Shown piece by piece: positions 33,711 through 45,128 of a stretch of DNA of 64,000 nucleotides (position 1 is its first letter; each line of letters opens with the position of its first letter). This DNA comes from Misgurnus anguillicaudatus. Lineage: Eukaryota; Chordata; Actinopteri; Cypriniformes; Cobitidae. The notes under the pieces were generated by a model, which saw nothing but the letters and a program-made list of their open reading frames with translations, searched no databases and was not told where the DNA came from. The translations under genes and the position numbers were made by a program. Location: assembly GCF_027580225.2 (NCBI RefSeq), contig NC_073354.2, positions 22,093,001 to 22,157,000 of the forward strand. The letters run 5' to 3'.

Positions 33711-34491
33711 CAGTACTGTGCAAAAGTCTACCATGCTACCATTAGATTTGCTGTTTTTGCAATTGTATAGTGATTATATTTACATTTTTCTCAGTCTTCC
33801 CTACTGAAAATCTAGCTAAGACCAGCATAAGCTGGAGAGCTGGTTTTAGCTGGTTTTCCAGCTTGGATTAGGCTGGTAATGCTGCTGTAGCAAGCTGGTC
33901 TGGATATGTTTTGGTCACTTTTTAAGCTGGTCAGGCTGAAAGACTAGCTTGACCAGCTTTGCCAGGCTGGGAGGACCAGCTGAGACCAGCTACTGCCACT
34001 TTAAACCAGCTTAATGCAGCTACCATCTTATGCTGGTCTTTGTTGGATTTTTCAGTAGGGTCTTTATTAGAATACAACCAGAAAATACAGGAAATGTGTA
34101 TGTGGTATTAAAAACTGTATAAAAGTATAAGTTGAAGTGTGAGTATTTAGGGTAAACTCCCCTTCCACTTGAGCAATAGCAGGCAACTGCAGGATCTCTT
34201 AAACCTAAATGAAATTAAATCCTAATTTCTAATTCTAATCCTAGGACTTCAGGCTCCTCAAAAAAGCTCAAGCTGTGTTTCATGCCAAGAGAGGTCACAC
34301 TAAATACTGACTGATGCCTGAAACAGACATTTAGTCCTAAAAATTGTTTTGTTTTTATTTTTCTCTACATATTTCCTTTATTTTCTGTTTGTATCTTAAT
34401 AAAAAGTGAAAAATAAATATGGATGGACATTAAAACTTTGCTAAAACAATGAAGCTGGTGATGGTGGCCTAAAACATTTGATCAAGTACTG
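33711..34491. mobile_element. Tc1-like non-autonomous element, TA target site, nested level 1
   Basis: Ends 'cagtactgtgcaaaagtct' and, inverted, 'cagtacttgatcaaatgttt' followed by 'taggccacc' are typical of fish Tc1-like elements. It is flanked by TA (33709-33710 and 34492-34493). No transposase remains. An unrelated 262-bp MITE sits at 33799-34060. Confidence 0.82.
33799..34060. mobile_element. 262-bp CCCTACTGAAAA MITE made of AGCTGG words, nested level 2
   Basis: TIRs 'ccctactgaaaat' and 'tttttcagtaggg' are flanked by TCTT (33795-33798 and 34061-34064). The interior consists largely of 'agctgg', 'ccagct' and 'gaccagc' words in both orientations, giving a cruciform-prone low-complexity body. 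It is a well-known vertebrate repeat type. Confidence 0.88.
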
Positions 34492-34741
34492 TACATATTT
34501 TGTAAAAAAAGTATGTCAATTTTTTCTTATGCCTTGTTTGGGATCGTTCAGAGCCCTTTGAAGCTGCATTGAAACTGCAATTTTAAACGGCATTAAATCT
34601 GTAAACTATTGAGGTCCACTAAAGTTCCTCAAAAAGCTTAATTTCTTCTCGACTGAACAAAGAAAGGCATCAACATCTTGGATGACATGTGGGTGATAAA
34701 TGATTCAATTTTATTTTAATGAAAGTAGCATAATCCTTTAA

Positions 34742-35136
34742 GGACATCACTGGCTGTACTGTACTACAGTCAGCACCACACCTTTGCGTGGGGTGCACAG
34801 TTTTGTGTTTGTTTTCAGGTGTGTAGGGGGTGACAGGTAAAATCTTCAGCAGCTTGTGTAGATGTGTTCAAACCTGAACACTGCAGACTTTGTGACAGGA
34901 TTTTTTTTAACATGATGTTGGCCAGATATTGCCAGCACTCTTACCACACCCCAGCTATTCAGTGAAGATCAAGAGATCGTTATGAAGTCCTGATCATGAG
35001 GTCAGGGGTCGTACAACAAAATATACTGAAATAATGGTTAATGTATTAAGAGCTCAGATGCTAAGCCTCTAAGTGCATAGATGTTGTATTTTAAATTAGC
35101 TTTTTTACCAGGCAAGTTTAGCTTCAGGAATTTACT
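34742..35136. other. Unassigned DNA
   Basis: About 0.4 kb without repeat ends or coding signal. Confidence 0.4.
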
Positions 35137-35140
35137 TTAA

Positions 35141-36009
35141 AGGATTAGTCCATTTTATTTAAAAAAAATCCAGATAATTTACTCACCACCACGTCATTCA
35201 AAATGTTGATGTCTGTCTTTGTTCAGTCGAGAAGATATTATGTTTTTTGAGGAAAACATTCCAGGATTTGTCTCATTTTAATGGACTTTAATGGACCCCA
35301 ACACGTAACAGTTTTAATGCAGTTTAAAATCGCAGTTTCAAAGGACTTAAAACGATCTCAAACAAGGCATAAGGGTCTTATCTAGCAAAACGATTGTCAT
35401 TTTTCGCAAGAAAAATAAAAAATATGCACTTTTAAACCATCTCGTCTTCCTCTGGCTGTGTGACCTCACGTAATTGCGTAATGACGACGAAAGGTCAAGT
35501 GTTACATATGAAAGCACATTTGCGGACCATTTTAAAAAATAAACTGACACAAAGACATTAATTTGTATCATTCGACATACAACAACGTCGAAACGGTCCT
35601 CTTTCTCCACACTTGTAAACACTGGGGCGTAGTTTCGCATACGTCATCCCTAAAGAGGATTAGGAGAAGGTCGCGCTGGCTCGTCACACAGCCAAAGGAA
35701 GACAAGAAGTTGTGGTTTAAAAGTGCATATTTTTTATTTTAATTTCCAAAAATGACAATCGTTTTGTTAGATAAGACCTTTATGCCTCGTTTGTGATCAT
35801 TTAGAGTTCTTTGAAACTGCAATATTAAACTCCATTTAAACTGTAAAGTGTTGGGGTCCATTAAAGTCCATTAAAATTAGAAAAATCCTGGAATGTTTTC
35901 CTCAAAAAACATAATTTCTTCTCGACTGAACAAAGAAAGACATCAACATTTTGGATGACATGGTGGTGAGTTAATTATCTGGATTTTTTAATGAAAATGG
36001 ACTAATCCT
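35141..36009. mobile_element. 869-bp palindromic TTAA element (copy 2)
   Basis: Flanked by intact TTAA (35137-35140 and 36010-36013). Ends 'aggattagtccatttta' and 'aaaatggactaatcct' lead into arms matching 11671-12539 throughout. The central part has 'acttgtaaacactggggcgt'. Its length equals that of copy 1, which points to amplification from one master with little indel decay. The frame at 35347-35640 is a palindrome shadow. Confidence 0.92.
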
Positions 36010-36013
36010 TTAA

Positions 36014-37477
36014 TGGCAATGAAAAGTTCAGTAACTGAAATGCCTTCTTTTCACAAATGTCACTTTAGTAATTTCATTGGTATTTAACAAATTCAAATGA
36101 TTTTCATTACAAACCCCTTTTAGCTTTTTTGACAAAAAAACTCCACTTCTAAAAAAAATAAATTTGTTTGGAAAGGACAGTAAACAGTTGCAAAACCACT
36201 AAAGATGATTACGATTACATCATGAAGGTCATGGTTTAGTGCAAGGAGCCCAGAAGACAGATGGATTGTTTTTGGAAAAGAGTAGACATTTTTTCTTTGG
36301 CCTTCAGCAAGAATGAAAAGATTTTTGTTTCTGTATAATAAACAGTTCAGTGCAAAACATTAGTTTTCTTAAGCATCTGGATGTGCGCTGGACAAATAAA
36401 GGATTAATGTCCACAAACGTAAACTACTACCGTCTGCTTTGTTATTGGTTTGAGTCTGTTCCAGAATACTGCATAACAGATGTCATAAAAAGTCTTTTTG
36501 GAAAAGAGGATGTTTTTTACTAGCTGTTCCTTTTCAGTATATTGATTGACAAAATTTTGATCTGTTGTATTAGTGCTTTTCAAACATACCTAAGCCGAGC
36601 CAGAACATTTATGTTGCCGCTTTCAGCGCAGGGTTAATTAGGTCCAGATGCTATCTTACAATTGTCCCTTAAGGGCATTGTGAGGCTAAATATTTCAGTG
36701 GCAGCCTCACCACAGATAAAGTTAATAACAGAAGGCTTTGGACTAATCGGAGAGAGCGGCTTCTCGGTTCACCACTGGAGAACTGGAATGTGTGCTTTTC
36801 AACACTCCCGGTGTGATCTGATCAAAATCAAAATAGTGACAAATGTGGATAGAGACTAATGTGTTTTCCTCACGCCTCCTGCTTGTCCTGCTACCGTTTA
36901 GTGCTGCTAATTGTTTTCAAATGCTCGAAACGCCTGAATATGGTTACCAAATTTCGCACTTTGCTTTCACTTTTTTGCACGAACAGAAAGTTCTCATCTT
37001 TTGAGTTCATCTGCATGTTTCTACTGAAACTCGGTAACATAAAACCAATTTCCCGTCGTGGCACATACAGCGTTTTATTAGAACATTCAACGTCATTTTT
37101 TATTAACTTTGTTTCTCTTTTATCATCTTTACTTTTCCGCAGGCTATTTCCAGATGTAAATGTTACTGTTGTCTTATTCACGTGTTAGGGATCAGCTTTC
37201 TCTTTCAAACATGTTTAACCCTCCCTTCTGCCATTCCTAATCAATGACTACTGAGATCAAGATGATTCATTAAGTCATAGATAGAAGATAGAGCATAAGC
37301 GTTTTAATACAAAGTCTCAATGAGAATCAAAGTGTAAAGTTTTGCAAAAATACAGTGCATTGTTATTAACAAATAATGTGTTTCATTGTAAACATGCCTT
37401 GTGTGTATACTGTTAATAAGAAATGATACACATATTTTTTGTAGCTTTATATGTACATGTTTGCATCAGCTAGTTGT
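36014..37477. other. Unassigned, largely non-repetitive DNA
   Basis: No repeat ends were found. A 109-codon plus-strand frame (36859-37188) is pyrimidine-rich, overlaps a 96-codon minus frame and has no recognised motif. I do not support it as a gene. Positions 36600-37220 are of mixed composition and could hold conserved non-coding DNA. Confidence 0.35.
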
Positions 37478-37481
37478 TTAA

Positions 37482-38006
37482 AGGGGCCATAGCGACTTTT
37501 TCCATGTTTAAGTGCTATAATTGGGTCCCCAGCGCTTCTATCAACCTAGAAAATGTGAAAAAGATCAACCCAGTAACTTTCCTTGGGCAACCATTTACTG
37601 CAAGCATGTGAACAATTAGGTTGTTCAGATTTTGCCTGTTTTGTGAGGTAGGTAGCAAGGCGAATTGCAATAATACCGCCCCCTTTATCTGCACTATCCA
37701 ACCACAGCACTGCCATTTAGTGTAGAGAGAAAGAGAGAAAGAAAAAATACTTGACAGCATAATTGAGTTTTTCAATTACAACAAACCACCATCATTGCGA
37801 TCAGTGTTTGCATTTCATCAACTCATTTGCATTTTAAAGGACACACCCAAAAACGGCACACTTTTGCTCAGGCCTAAAAAGTGGCAAATTTAACATGCTA
37901 TAATAAATTATCTGTGGAGTATTTTGAGCTAAAACTTCACATACACAGTCTGGGGACGCCAAAGATTTATTTTACATCTTAAAAAAAATCTCATAATATG
38001 ACCCCT
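37482..38006. mobile_element. 525-bp TTAA element, CATGTTTAAGTGCTAT family (copy 2)
   Basis: It begins 'aggggccatagcgac' and ends 'tatgacccct', with TTAA on both sides (37478-37481 and 38007-38010). It shares its interior with 28605-29009 but is longer, with an extra AG-rich part at about 37718-37750. This is a very common cyprinid element. Confidence 0.9.
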
Positions 38007-38010
38007 TTAA

Positions 38011-38746
38011 GCTATTCACCAACTAATCAGTCTAGTTCAAAGCTATCTTCAAATTACTTGCAGGGCTATTTGCCTATGTTTAAAGAGGCTAGTTAAATAT
38101 TTTTGTTTCTTTCAAAGTGCTTCTCAAATATCTTTGTACTGTAGGACGTGCTGAAAGTCATTCTGCATTATATAACTGCAAATTACACAGAAATGTAAAC
38201 GGTAGCAATTTCCTTTTGTGTGCTTGTTTTGGCTCTCGAAGAAAACAGACTATGGCTATAGATGCAGATGTTATTCAGAGCTTGGTAATGGTCCAGTGGA
38301 ATCAGTTCCTGAAAGAAAGTCGTATTTGTGTTGTTTTGACTCTCAACGGCTCACAGTTTGTTGATTCAAAGGGAAGTAAGGCGGGCAGATCAATTAAGTG
38401 AAATTATGGTAAAAGTTGTATTAATCACAGAAAGTATGTGTGCTGTTTGTCCACACCTACACCACATGCATCTTTGGGATCTACTGTTGTAGAAGAAAAA
38501 TCAAATGCAATTAAAAGCAAGCTTTGTCATTTCAATTGATACATTAACTACTTTGTATTGGTATAATAATTAATTTAACTTTATATATTTTTATATATAT
38601 AATTATAAAGCTTTATACTTTATAATATAACAGACAGTGTTATCAGTGGTGACTCCACCTTGTCCATCAGGACATGACAATGAAGATTAGGTTAGGCGGT
38701 GGGGCAGTGATCCAGATATGCAGGTGTGGTTATGAGCTTAGGGCAG
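38011..38746. other. Unassigned DNA
   Basis: No supported feature. The 94-codon plus-strand frame at 38117-38401 has no motif or splice context. An AT run lies at 38578-38630. Confidence 0.4.
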
Positions 38747-38754
38747 ACTGGACC

Positions 38755-39597
38755 TAGCCTGGGAAAACCCAGACAACTTCCGGCAAATTTAGATTTGCTC
38801 TGCAAATAGTCTGGCAAAGAGGCCATTCAAGCCCATTTCTAATGCCGAGAAATCGCAGCACCAATCATAAACGTTGGGGCGGGCTTTATACGATGACGAC
38901 AGCGCAGCGACGGTGATGCCGCCGTGGAACATTACTCCTTCGAATCAGCTATCGCGTCTGTTTTAAGCAATTTAAACTTTTCCTTTTCGGTAAAACCAAA
39001 GCAAACAACAACACTCGAAGCCTTCATGTCTAAAAAAAGATGTTATCGCTGTCTTACCAACTGGATCCCCAAAAGTCTGATATAGCTCTGCATATGCAGG
39101 GCTCCAGACTGCCACCAAATGGTGGCATTTTGCCACCAAAATTTGAGAGTGTGCCACTGAATTTTACATCCAATTTTACATGTGCAACCAGTAAATTTGA
39201 CCTTTTTTGTGATGTGATACTGAATTTGAAAACAGCACATTGTACGTTCTGCATCTATCATTGAAGTATACAGTATATTAGTAATACAGTGGAAGTGAGT
39301 AGAAATGTGAATATTTGGTTAACATGTTGATTTATGGTGGGTGCCCCTAAATTGTCTGGTTGCGCCCCTAAAATTTTCTGTTGGGGGCCACTGTGCTCCT
39401 AGTGAAAAAAGTTAGTCTGGAGCCCTGATACGTCATCTCCTTCATCCCTATGATTGGTTTTAGGTCTATCCAATTGGACAAACATGCATTTGAGAGACGT
39501 CCATTGGTGACGCCCCTTTGGAAATTATTTGTCTATGAAGCTTTGCCAGACCATAACTCAGTTACTACTGAGAACGGTCTGGTTTTAACCAGGCTAG
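38755..39597. mobile_element. hAT-type element with a nested MITE, 8-bp TSD
   Basis: Ends 'tagcctgggaaaaccc' and, inverted, 'ctagcctggttaaaacc' are flanked by 'actggacc' (38747-38754) and 'actgaacc' (39598-39605), one mismatch. It contains 'tctgcaaatagtctggcaaa' with mirrored 'gctttgccagac', and 'ggggcgggctttatacgatg'. A 331-bp MITE is inserted at 39097-39427. Confidence 0.8.
39097..39427. mobile_element. 331-bp MITE with CAGGGCTCCAGACT ends, nested
   Basis: 'cagggctccagact' and 'agtctggagccctg' are perfect 14-bp TIRs of the CAG...CTG type. Subterminal 'gccaccaaatggtggcattt' contains a small palindrome. Flanks read 'atatg' and 'atacg', so only an imperfect short duplication is seen. Three overlapping open frames across 39040-39264 are chance results of this low-complexity part. 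Confidence 0.82.
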
Positions 39598-39605
39598 ACT
39601 GAACC

Positions 39606-41759
39606 CATATACAGTAGAAAAAAAATTGCATATAATTTAACAGTTGGTCTCTCAACACATGCCTCATATTAAGCCACCCTTATCTGGTGGGGTTACTGCT
39701 GGACATTTTGTTGAAATGTATAGTTGGGTCAATGACGTGACGTTGATTATTTGGTGTTCGTATGGTTCAATTAAATGTAAAACGGTTAAAATATCAAAAT
39801 AAATGTGCAGATTACTTGCACACATTCTCTTTTTTGTCGACCAAGTCTAAAATTTCTGGTTTTATTTCATTTTAAAAGAATATTTGGGGAATAATTGCAA
39901 AAATGTCAATGTAGTGTAACCAGTCTGTGTCAATTGGTGAAACTTTTTTTAAATGAAAATATAAATATTCATAAAAAATGTGGAATAAAATATAATCATC
40001 TAGTTTAGTGTAATATGATTTTTTTTTACATATTTTTACATCATTTGTCAAAGATTATTTAGAAAACAGAGCTGTTTTCAGCATGACAAATATTACAAGA
40101 ACGCATTAAAATGTACATTTAGAAATAACTAATAAAATGAAATGTTAAAATGTTTTTTTACGCTTACATGCCATCAAGGTGGACAAAATATTTAATATTT
40201 CTCATTCTTTGGCACAATTGGCGGGTTACACCATTTAACCAAATTAATCAGAATTTACCCCGGGCCGTGTGCAGCCCTCGTGCCGCCAGTTGCCCATCCC
40301 TGATCTAAGACATGAGGACGTTGAAGGGTTTCTGCAACAGGTGCAATGTGATCTCACAAAACTTCTTTCTGTGTATACGTTGCATATAAAACACACATGC
40401 CAACACTAATAATACACTTGTCTCTTTACCCACTTCCAGCAAATGCCAAAAAGATTAATTTACATCTGAAGTTATCTTTGTTCAAGCTGTGTCAAGCAAG
40501 CACATAATTAGTTTAAATGAAGTAGCGGGTTCTGTGTGTTGACATATTGATGTTTAGTAGCGTTTTAGTGGTTCCAAGTAAATTGGATATAATAGCGGTA
40601 TGAGCTTACACATGTAACATACTCTCTGAGCTGATGAGAATGACATTGCTTATGCTTATGTAAGTTTCTGGCCTTCTGCAATCCCCTAGACTGGCAGTTT
40701 TATGATGCCTTTTACTCGTGCAAGAATGGCATCTGTTTGAAGATCTGAACCCCAGAACGTCATCAAAGACCATAAATCTACAATGTACACTTGGCTGTGT
40801 TTAATGGAAATTAAAGGATTTCCTGGGAGAACTGATATTTTCAAAGAAAACCGAACAGACGTGTTATGCGATGAGAGTTAATGCTCAGAAGTCATGTGGA
40901 ATACATGTGCATCATGTAAGGGGAGTGATATTCCTCTTTGCCTGTAACTTAATGATTTATTCTTATGACAAAAACAGTTTTTTTTTGCATTTAGATATTA
41001 TTTTCTAGTTTCTTTTTGAAGGGTTTGTAAGGTCGTAAAAATTATGGTAGTACTTCACAGTTACTAGGAACTTACTCTACTACCGACTTCCTATTTTTCA
41101 GAGCAGAGCATACTTTGAACTCAGCTTTCAGTGCCATTAATTGCAAATTCACATGCTTGAAACTGGCATCTGTCTTTACAGTACCTCTCAGAGCTCAAGC
41201 TGTGTACTTTATGTAATAGCAGCCATGTGTTTGCATTATAGATTACTGCCATACCTGCCTGTCTGAAGCAGTGCTTGCAATGATATTCACAGCACAGAAA
41301 CCCATTTGACTCCAGTAAGTGAAAGACAAAACCCACCCTTGTTCTTGTTGATGGAAGAGAGTTTATACTGTTTATGTTTTATGCTATAAATGATTAATGT
41401 ATTGTATATTTTGGGTTTAACAGGGAGCTTTTGGGTTGACAGTGCAAAGCCTTGCATCTTAGGACTTTCTTTTGTGAACTGACATTTAATGAGATGTATT
41501 ATATCCCAGTATATCTTATCTTAACCATTGGTTCAATTCGTGTGTATTTTTTCATATTCGTCTTGCTTAAGCATCACAATCCAGCTTAAAAATGTATCAC
41601 CATGGTTAAAGACCCAACAAATTTGCTGGTTTTCCTTGTTGTGTTGTATGCCTGTTTTTCCAGAAGAGACACGTTGTACATTTTAAATGTATATGCTAAA
41701 CTTTCAGATGTACACCAACATATACTAGTACAATAGTAGTAATGAACTGCTCAGATGCA
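39606..41759. other. Unassigned DNA with one hAT terminus
   Basis: The stretch ending at 40302 ('gccgccagttgcccatccctg') is the 3' terminus of a hAT/Charlie-type element. Its partner end 'cagggatgggcaac' is not found. The rest is AT-rich and unassigned. Confidence 0.4.
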
Positions 41760-41767
41760 GATCCGTC

Positions 41768-42796
41768 CAGGGCTGGCCCCTGGGGTATGGGGCCCAAGGC
41801 AAGACCATAAAAATGGGCCCCACTGGTGTAAAAATTGTCATAACTGCAATTTAATGAGTGAAATTAAAACAACACAAAAATTACAATTTATATATTTAGG
41901 AGTAGAAGTTTTTATTCAGTGCAACATATTAAGCAATGTTATCATAGTGCAACAACTGTAGTGCAACATACAGTAACTACAGTACTGTATGTTTCAATAC
42001 AAATATCATAAATATTAATACAGAATAATTACTATAGGGTAATAAAGTATTCTGTATACTGTTTTTGAACCTTACTAAAGTAATTTTTTTAGTATCTAAG
42101 GATTTTACCATAGTTTACTATAGTTATAAATTACATAGAAAATAGTCATTTTTTTCATGTGGGTTAATTTATAAAGGGTGATGGACATTTTTCTTATGTT
42201 TTTAAATTAACATGCACATTAAACAATGTAAAGCAGAACATATCTTTACTTTGAGATTGCTTTTCTTCCTTTGCTTTTCTCTTCTCTTTTCAACTCCTGA
42301 AAGGTACCGTTTGGATGCCATAGTTTGCCTAGGCCTACCACCGCAATCTCAAATAAGTCTTGTTTTTTATCTTCATTGAAAGATGTAATGTAAACATGTA
42401 AACCTAAACGTTTTATTTCCATGCATGCGCAATGAGACGTATTTAAAACCCCTCGCAAAGCGCAATAGCGTCATTAAAATTATGCAAATTAGCCCACTTT
42501 GCTCCTATTTTGTAATGTTTTCTGTCTTTATTTACTGATGTTTTATATTTATTGTCATTTTACTGTCAATTTTTGTGTGGAAAGTTTATGTTGTTATTCC
42601 CTGTAAATCCCTGTGGGTTTTTTTCACGTACCGTTTTTTTTATCCCTATGTTGATCAATAAGGTCCCTGCGCAAGTAGCACGTATTGCTTCTTGATCGCA
42701 TGCAGTTTGTGTAATGACAAAAAAAATGTATGCTTTGAGGGTCCTCGTCTTGTCGTGGGGCCACAGGCTATCGCCTGTATTGCCTGTACGGCCCTA
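41768..42796. mobile_element. 1.03-kb hAT-type element, imperfect 8-bp TSD
   Basis: It starts 'cagggctggcccctggggta' and ends, inverted, 'tagggccgtacaggcaatac'. Flanks 'gatccgtc' (41760-41767) and 'cctccgtc' (42797-42804) agree at 6 of 8. Both ends carry 'ggggcc' words. A 70-codon minus-strand frame (42246-42458) with a basic tail KREEKSKGRK is not recognised. The last base of the right end is mutated from the expected CTG. Confidence 0.6.
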
Positions 42797-42804
42797 CCTC
42801 CGTC

Positions 42805-43645
42805 AAAAATTAGATAATAATATTGACCGAATGCTCTTGGCATTTATTTTATACATACATACTTTCGCTTTAAATACACTTAAGCCCAGCCTCAGGTCAT
42901 TTACAAATACGGGTTTGTTGGCAGAATTCATTAACCGCCACGCAAAATTTTCAGCAAAGTCCTCTAAGTGCACGGAAAAGGAATTGGATATACGACGGTG
43001 CGCATATGTCACTGTATACAAGTTTTTTACTTGGTCAAAGGAGGTTTACCGAATATATTAGAATATTTACAGAATTTTTGAGTTTTACCTTTATTTAGAA
43101 AGGATAGTGAAGTTATATTTAGTGAAGTTTTTACACGTGGAGATTATTGCATGTACTTAGAGGGATATGCAGTTAAATACCAATGAAATGACTAAAGTGA
43201 CATTTGTGAAAATAAAGCATTTCAGTTATTGACTAGTAACCTTTTAATTGCCATTGAATATAAATGACTGAACCTCAAAGTAAGAGACTAAAAAATGCTC
43301 ATTCACAAAACATGTCTGAAACCATTACATGAGCTCTGATAGAGGTAAAGAAAACAAAGCCATAAAATTGTTTTATTTTTATTTCATATAAAAAAGGGTA
43401 AACATCATCTGCAGTTAGTTAGTATACAGTACAGTACGTCACTGTAGATGGAAAATTAAAAGCTAAGAACCAGGATCCGTGACAAATCGACAACTAAAGG
43501 CAATGTACTGTATGAGAACTAACTTATTATTTTACCAATTTTACCCCCTATAGACGCTCGCTTAAGTGCCGGTCAGTCAAGCATAAGCTTATATCTGGTT
43601 TCCTGGTCCTGTTGTAAAGGTCTGAGGTTTGCGTATAAACCTCAC
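42805..43645. other. Unassigned DNA
   Basis: No repeat ends. Opposite-strand frames at 42714-43061 and 42803-43021 overlap and are not supported. Confidence 0.35.
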
Positions 43646-43649
43646 TTAC

Positions 43650-43780
43650 AAGGCCATATCCTTTTGCAGTAAAAATCCTACACCTACTATGCCAGCCAGC
43701 AAGCCTAAGGGGAAACCATTTCGTTCCATTAGTGCCGTACCACCTGGTGTATATTCAGAGATCTCTCGCACTGCTGCACA
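43650..43780 (-). CDS. Candidate internal exon, 131 nt, gene unknown
   Basis: On the minus strand, a pyrimidine-rich acceptor ('gtttaacccacccccag') precedes 131 nt that are open in the frame CAAVREISEYTPGGT... and end at a consensus donor ('ggcctt|gtaagtgag'). The in-frame stop lies immediately past the donor. The 43 codons give a polar start (REISEYTPGGTALMERNG) and a hydrophobic, glycine-rich stretch (FPLGLLAGIVGVGFLLQ) long enough for a membrane segment, followed by KDMA. Both splice sites and the open frame agree in phase. I do not recognise the protein. This is the best candidate for a host coding exon in the window. Confidence 0.42.
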
Positions 43781-44085
43781 CTGGGGGTGGGTTAAACAAA
43801 AACTGTAGCATGATCGTTTTTTATCATGATGGTCAGTAGGCACACGTTACACAACCTGACTGCAACAACATGCATAAATGCGTAAGAAACGCTTTCACTT
43901 CTGCTATTTTCATGATTCAGGATTGTATTTGTCAGATGCTCAGTTATGCAACTAGCAGTGAAATTTTAATCTGGTGTACTCTGAAGAAACACCCCAAGCT
44001 ATGTTTTTAAAACACTTAAACAATATTTGTTTTAGAAGTGACACAGAACTGCTTGGCGAACCTTGTTCTCATAACCAATGTCTTT
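43781..44085. other. Unassigned DNA between two candidate exons
   Basis: Non-repetitive sequence with no feature of its own. If the exons at 43650 and 44086 belong together, this would be an intron. Confidence 0.3.
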
Positions 44086-44302
44086 TCATTCAGGCAGATC
44101 ACATAAATCTTTCAAGTCACAACATGTAACAACCTCGTCTCTAACCACAAGTTTGTATTTCTTTTTAAGAACCTTATAGACTACTGGGTTAGGCCTGTCA
44201 ATGATGATGGACATTTCTTCCAATAAACGTAAAAAATATGTACGATTTTCTGAAGAAGAGACTCCCACGTTTACCTCTGAAGGGTATGATGTCACCGGAT
44301 GC
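44086..44302 (-). CDS. Possible terminal exon or ORF fragment, unrecognised
   Basis: On the minus strand the frame opens directly after an acceptor-like 'tttctacttaatatag' and runs about 71 codons to a stop at 44086. It reads HPVTSYPSEVNVG..., then ENRTYFLRLLEEMS, IIIDRPNPVVYKVLKKKYK and LVVRDEV. Composition is protein-like, with charged and aliphatic alternation, unlike the chance AT-rich frames nearby. No consensus donor is seen, so it would be a last exon or a piece of a decayed gene. Function is unknown. Confidence 0.28.
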
Positions 44303-44589
44303 CTATATTAAGTAGAAACATGTTACCTGCTGTGGCAATACTGTGCTAGAATTTGTTTTATTGTATGACACAAGCCACTCCTTTCCACACTATCCATATC
44401 TTACTGACAGGCAAAAAAATATATAAGGATGAGGAAAGTTTAGCTTTCCATGGCCATAGACCTGTGTATACAGTTGTAATATAAATAGTAATTCCTGCAA
44501 TCCTGCATGTAACTGCTGGTCTTAGGATCTCAGTTTCTTCAACCCAAACTAGTGTGAAATAAACTCTAAGTCAATGGCCGCAGGCCGTG
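44303..44589. other. Unassigned DNA
   Basis: No supported feature before the Harbinger-like element. Confidence 0.35.
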
Positions 44590-44592
44590 TTA

Positions 44593-45125
44593 GGGCTCAG
44601 TCACACCAAAAGCGTTTATGGCAGTTGCAGGCGCCTTTTTTGAATGATATTCTATGGGCAGGGCGCGTTTGCGCGCTGTTTATGCGCGCCGAGCGCCTTA
44701 TGGTTTTCTGCCGCCTGCCGCGCAGGCGTTTTTGAAGGAGCGCTGAGAGCGGAGAAGCGCCTGACGTCATTCGCGTCTTCCATTGTCCAATCGAATGAGG
44801 GGAGAGGCGGGCCTTACGTTGTGGTGAGTGAAGTTTACAGTTGCTTTGAAAAACCGGACTCCACTCGCTCACTCTCTCCTGCGTGTTTGTGCACCTCTCA
44901 CCCTCAAACAAGGTCAGAGCAAGCGTCCTCTTTTTAAAGTTTCTGCTAATATGACAGTTAACAGCAAAAAAGCGCTCACGCTTCAATATTTGATTGACAA
45001 GACAGCTGAGGCGGTGGTTGCTTAGCAATATGAAAAGCCGCGCCGCACTGCTCTTTTTTAAAAAAGGCAGTGCGTCGCGCCTTGCGTTTGCAAGCGTTTA
45101 AAGTGCTTTTGGTGTGACTGGCCCC
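44593..45125. mobile_element. 533-bp PIF/Harbinger-like MITE, TTA target site
   Basis: Ends 'gggctcagtcacaccaaaag' and, inverted, 'ggggccagtcacaccaaaag' are near-perfect 20-bp TIRs flanked by TTA (44590-44592 and 45126-45128). It is GC-rich, with 'gcgcgtttgcgcgctg' and other CpG-rich words. The 143-codon minus-strand frame across it (44597-45028) is a GC-rich chance frame that runs from TIR to TIR and has no domain. Confidence 0.88.
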
Positions 45126-45128
45126 TTA

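Larger units (their letters stand above)
32096..34737. mobile_element. Outer TTAA palindrome carrying nested insertions
   Basis: It starts 'aggaatactccactttc' after TTAA (32092-32095) and ends 'gcataatcct' before TTAA (34738-34741). Shared words 'tttgttcagtcgag', 'ggaaaacattccagg', 'acttgtaaacattggagcgg' and 'cttatgcctcgtttggga' put it in the family of 11671 and 35141. The body is broken by a segment of unclear origin (about 32193-32688), a MITE (32808-33453, itself interrupted) and a Tc1-like element (33711-34491, itself interrupted). Confidence 0.8.

Noticed and set aside
35347..35640. 97-codon frame similar to the frame at 12036-12284
   Set aside because: The similarity is real but reflects two copies of the same palindromic transposon, not a gene family.
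36859..37188. 109-codon plus-strand frame
   Set aside because: Pyrimidine-rich, Ser/Leu/Phe-biased translation with an equally long opposite-strand frame; no motif or splice support.
44597..45028. 143-codon minus-strand frame, Arg-rich
   Set aside because: It lies wholly within a TTA-flanked GC-rich MITE whose CpG-rich sequence lacks stop codons by composition, and a plus-strand frame overlaps it.
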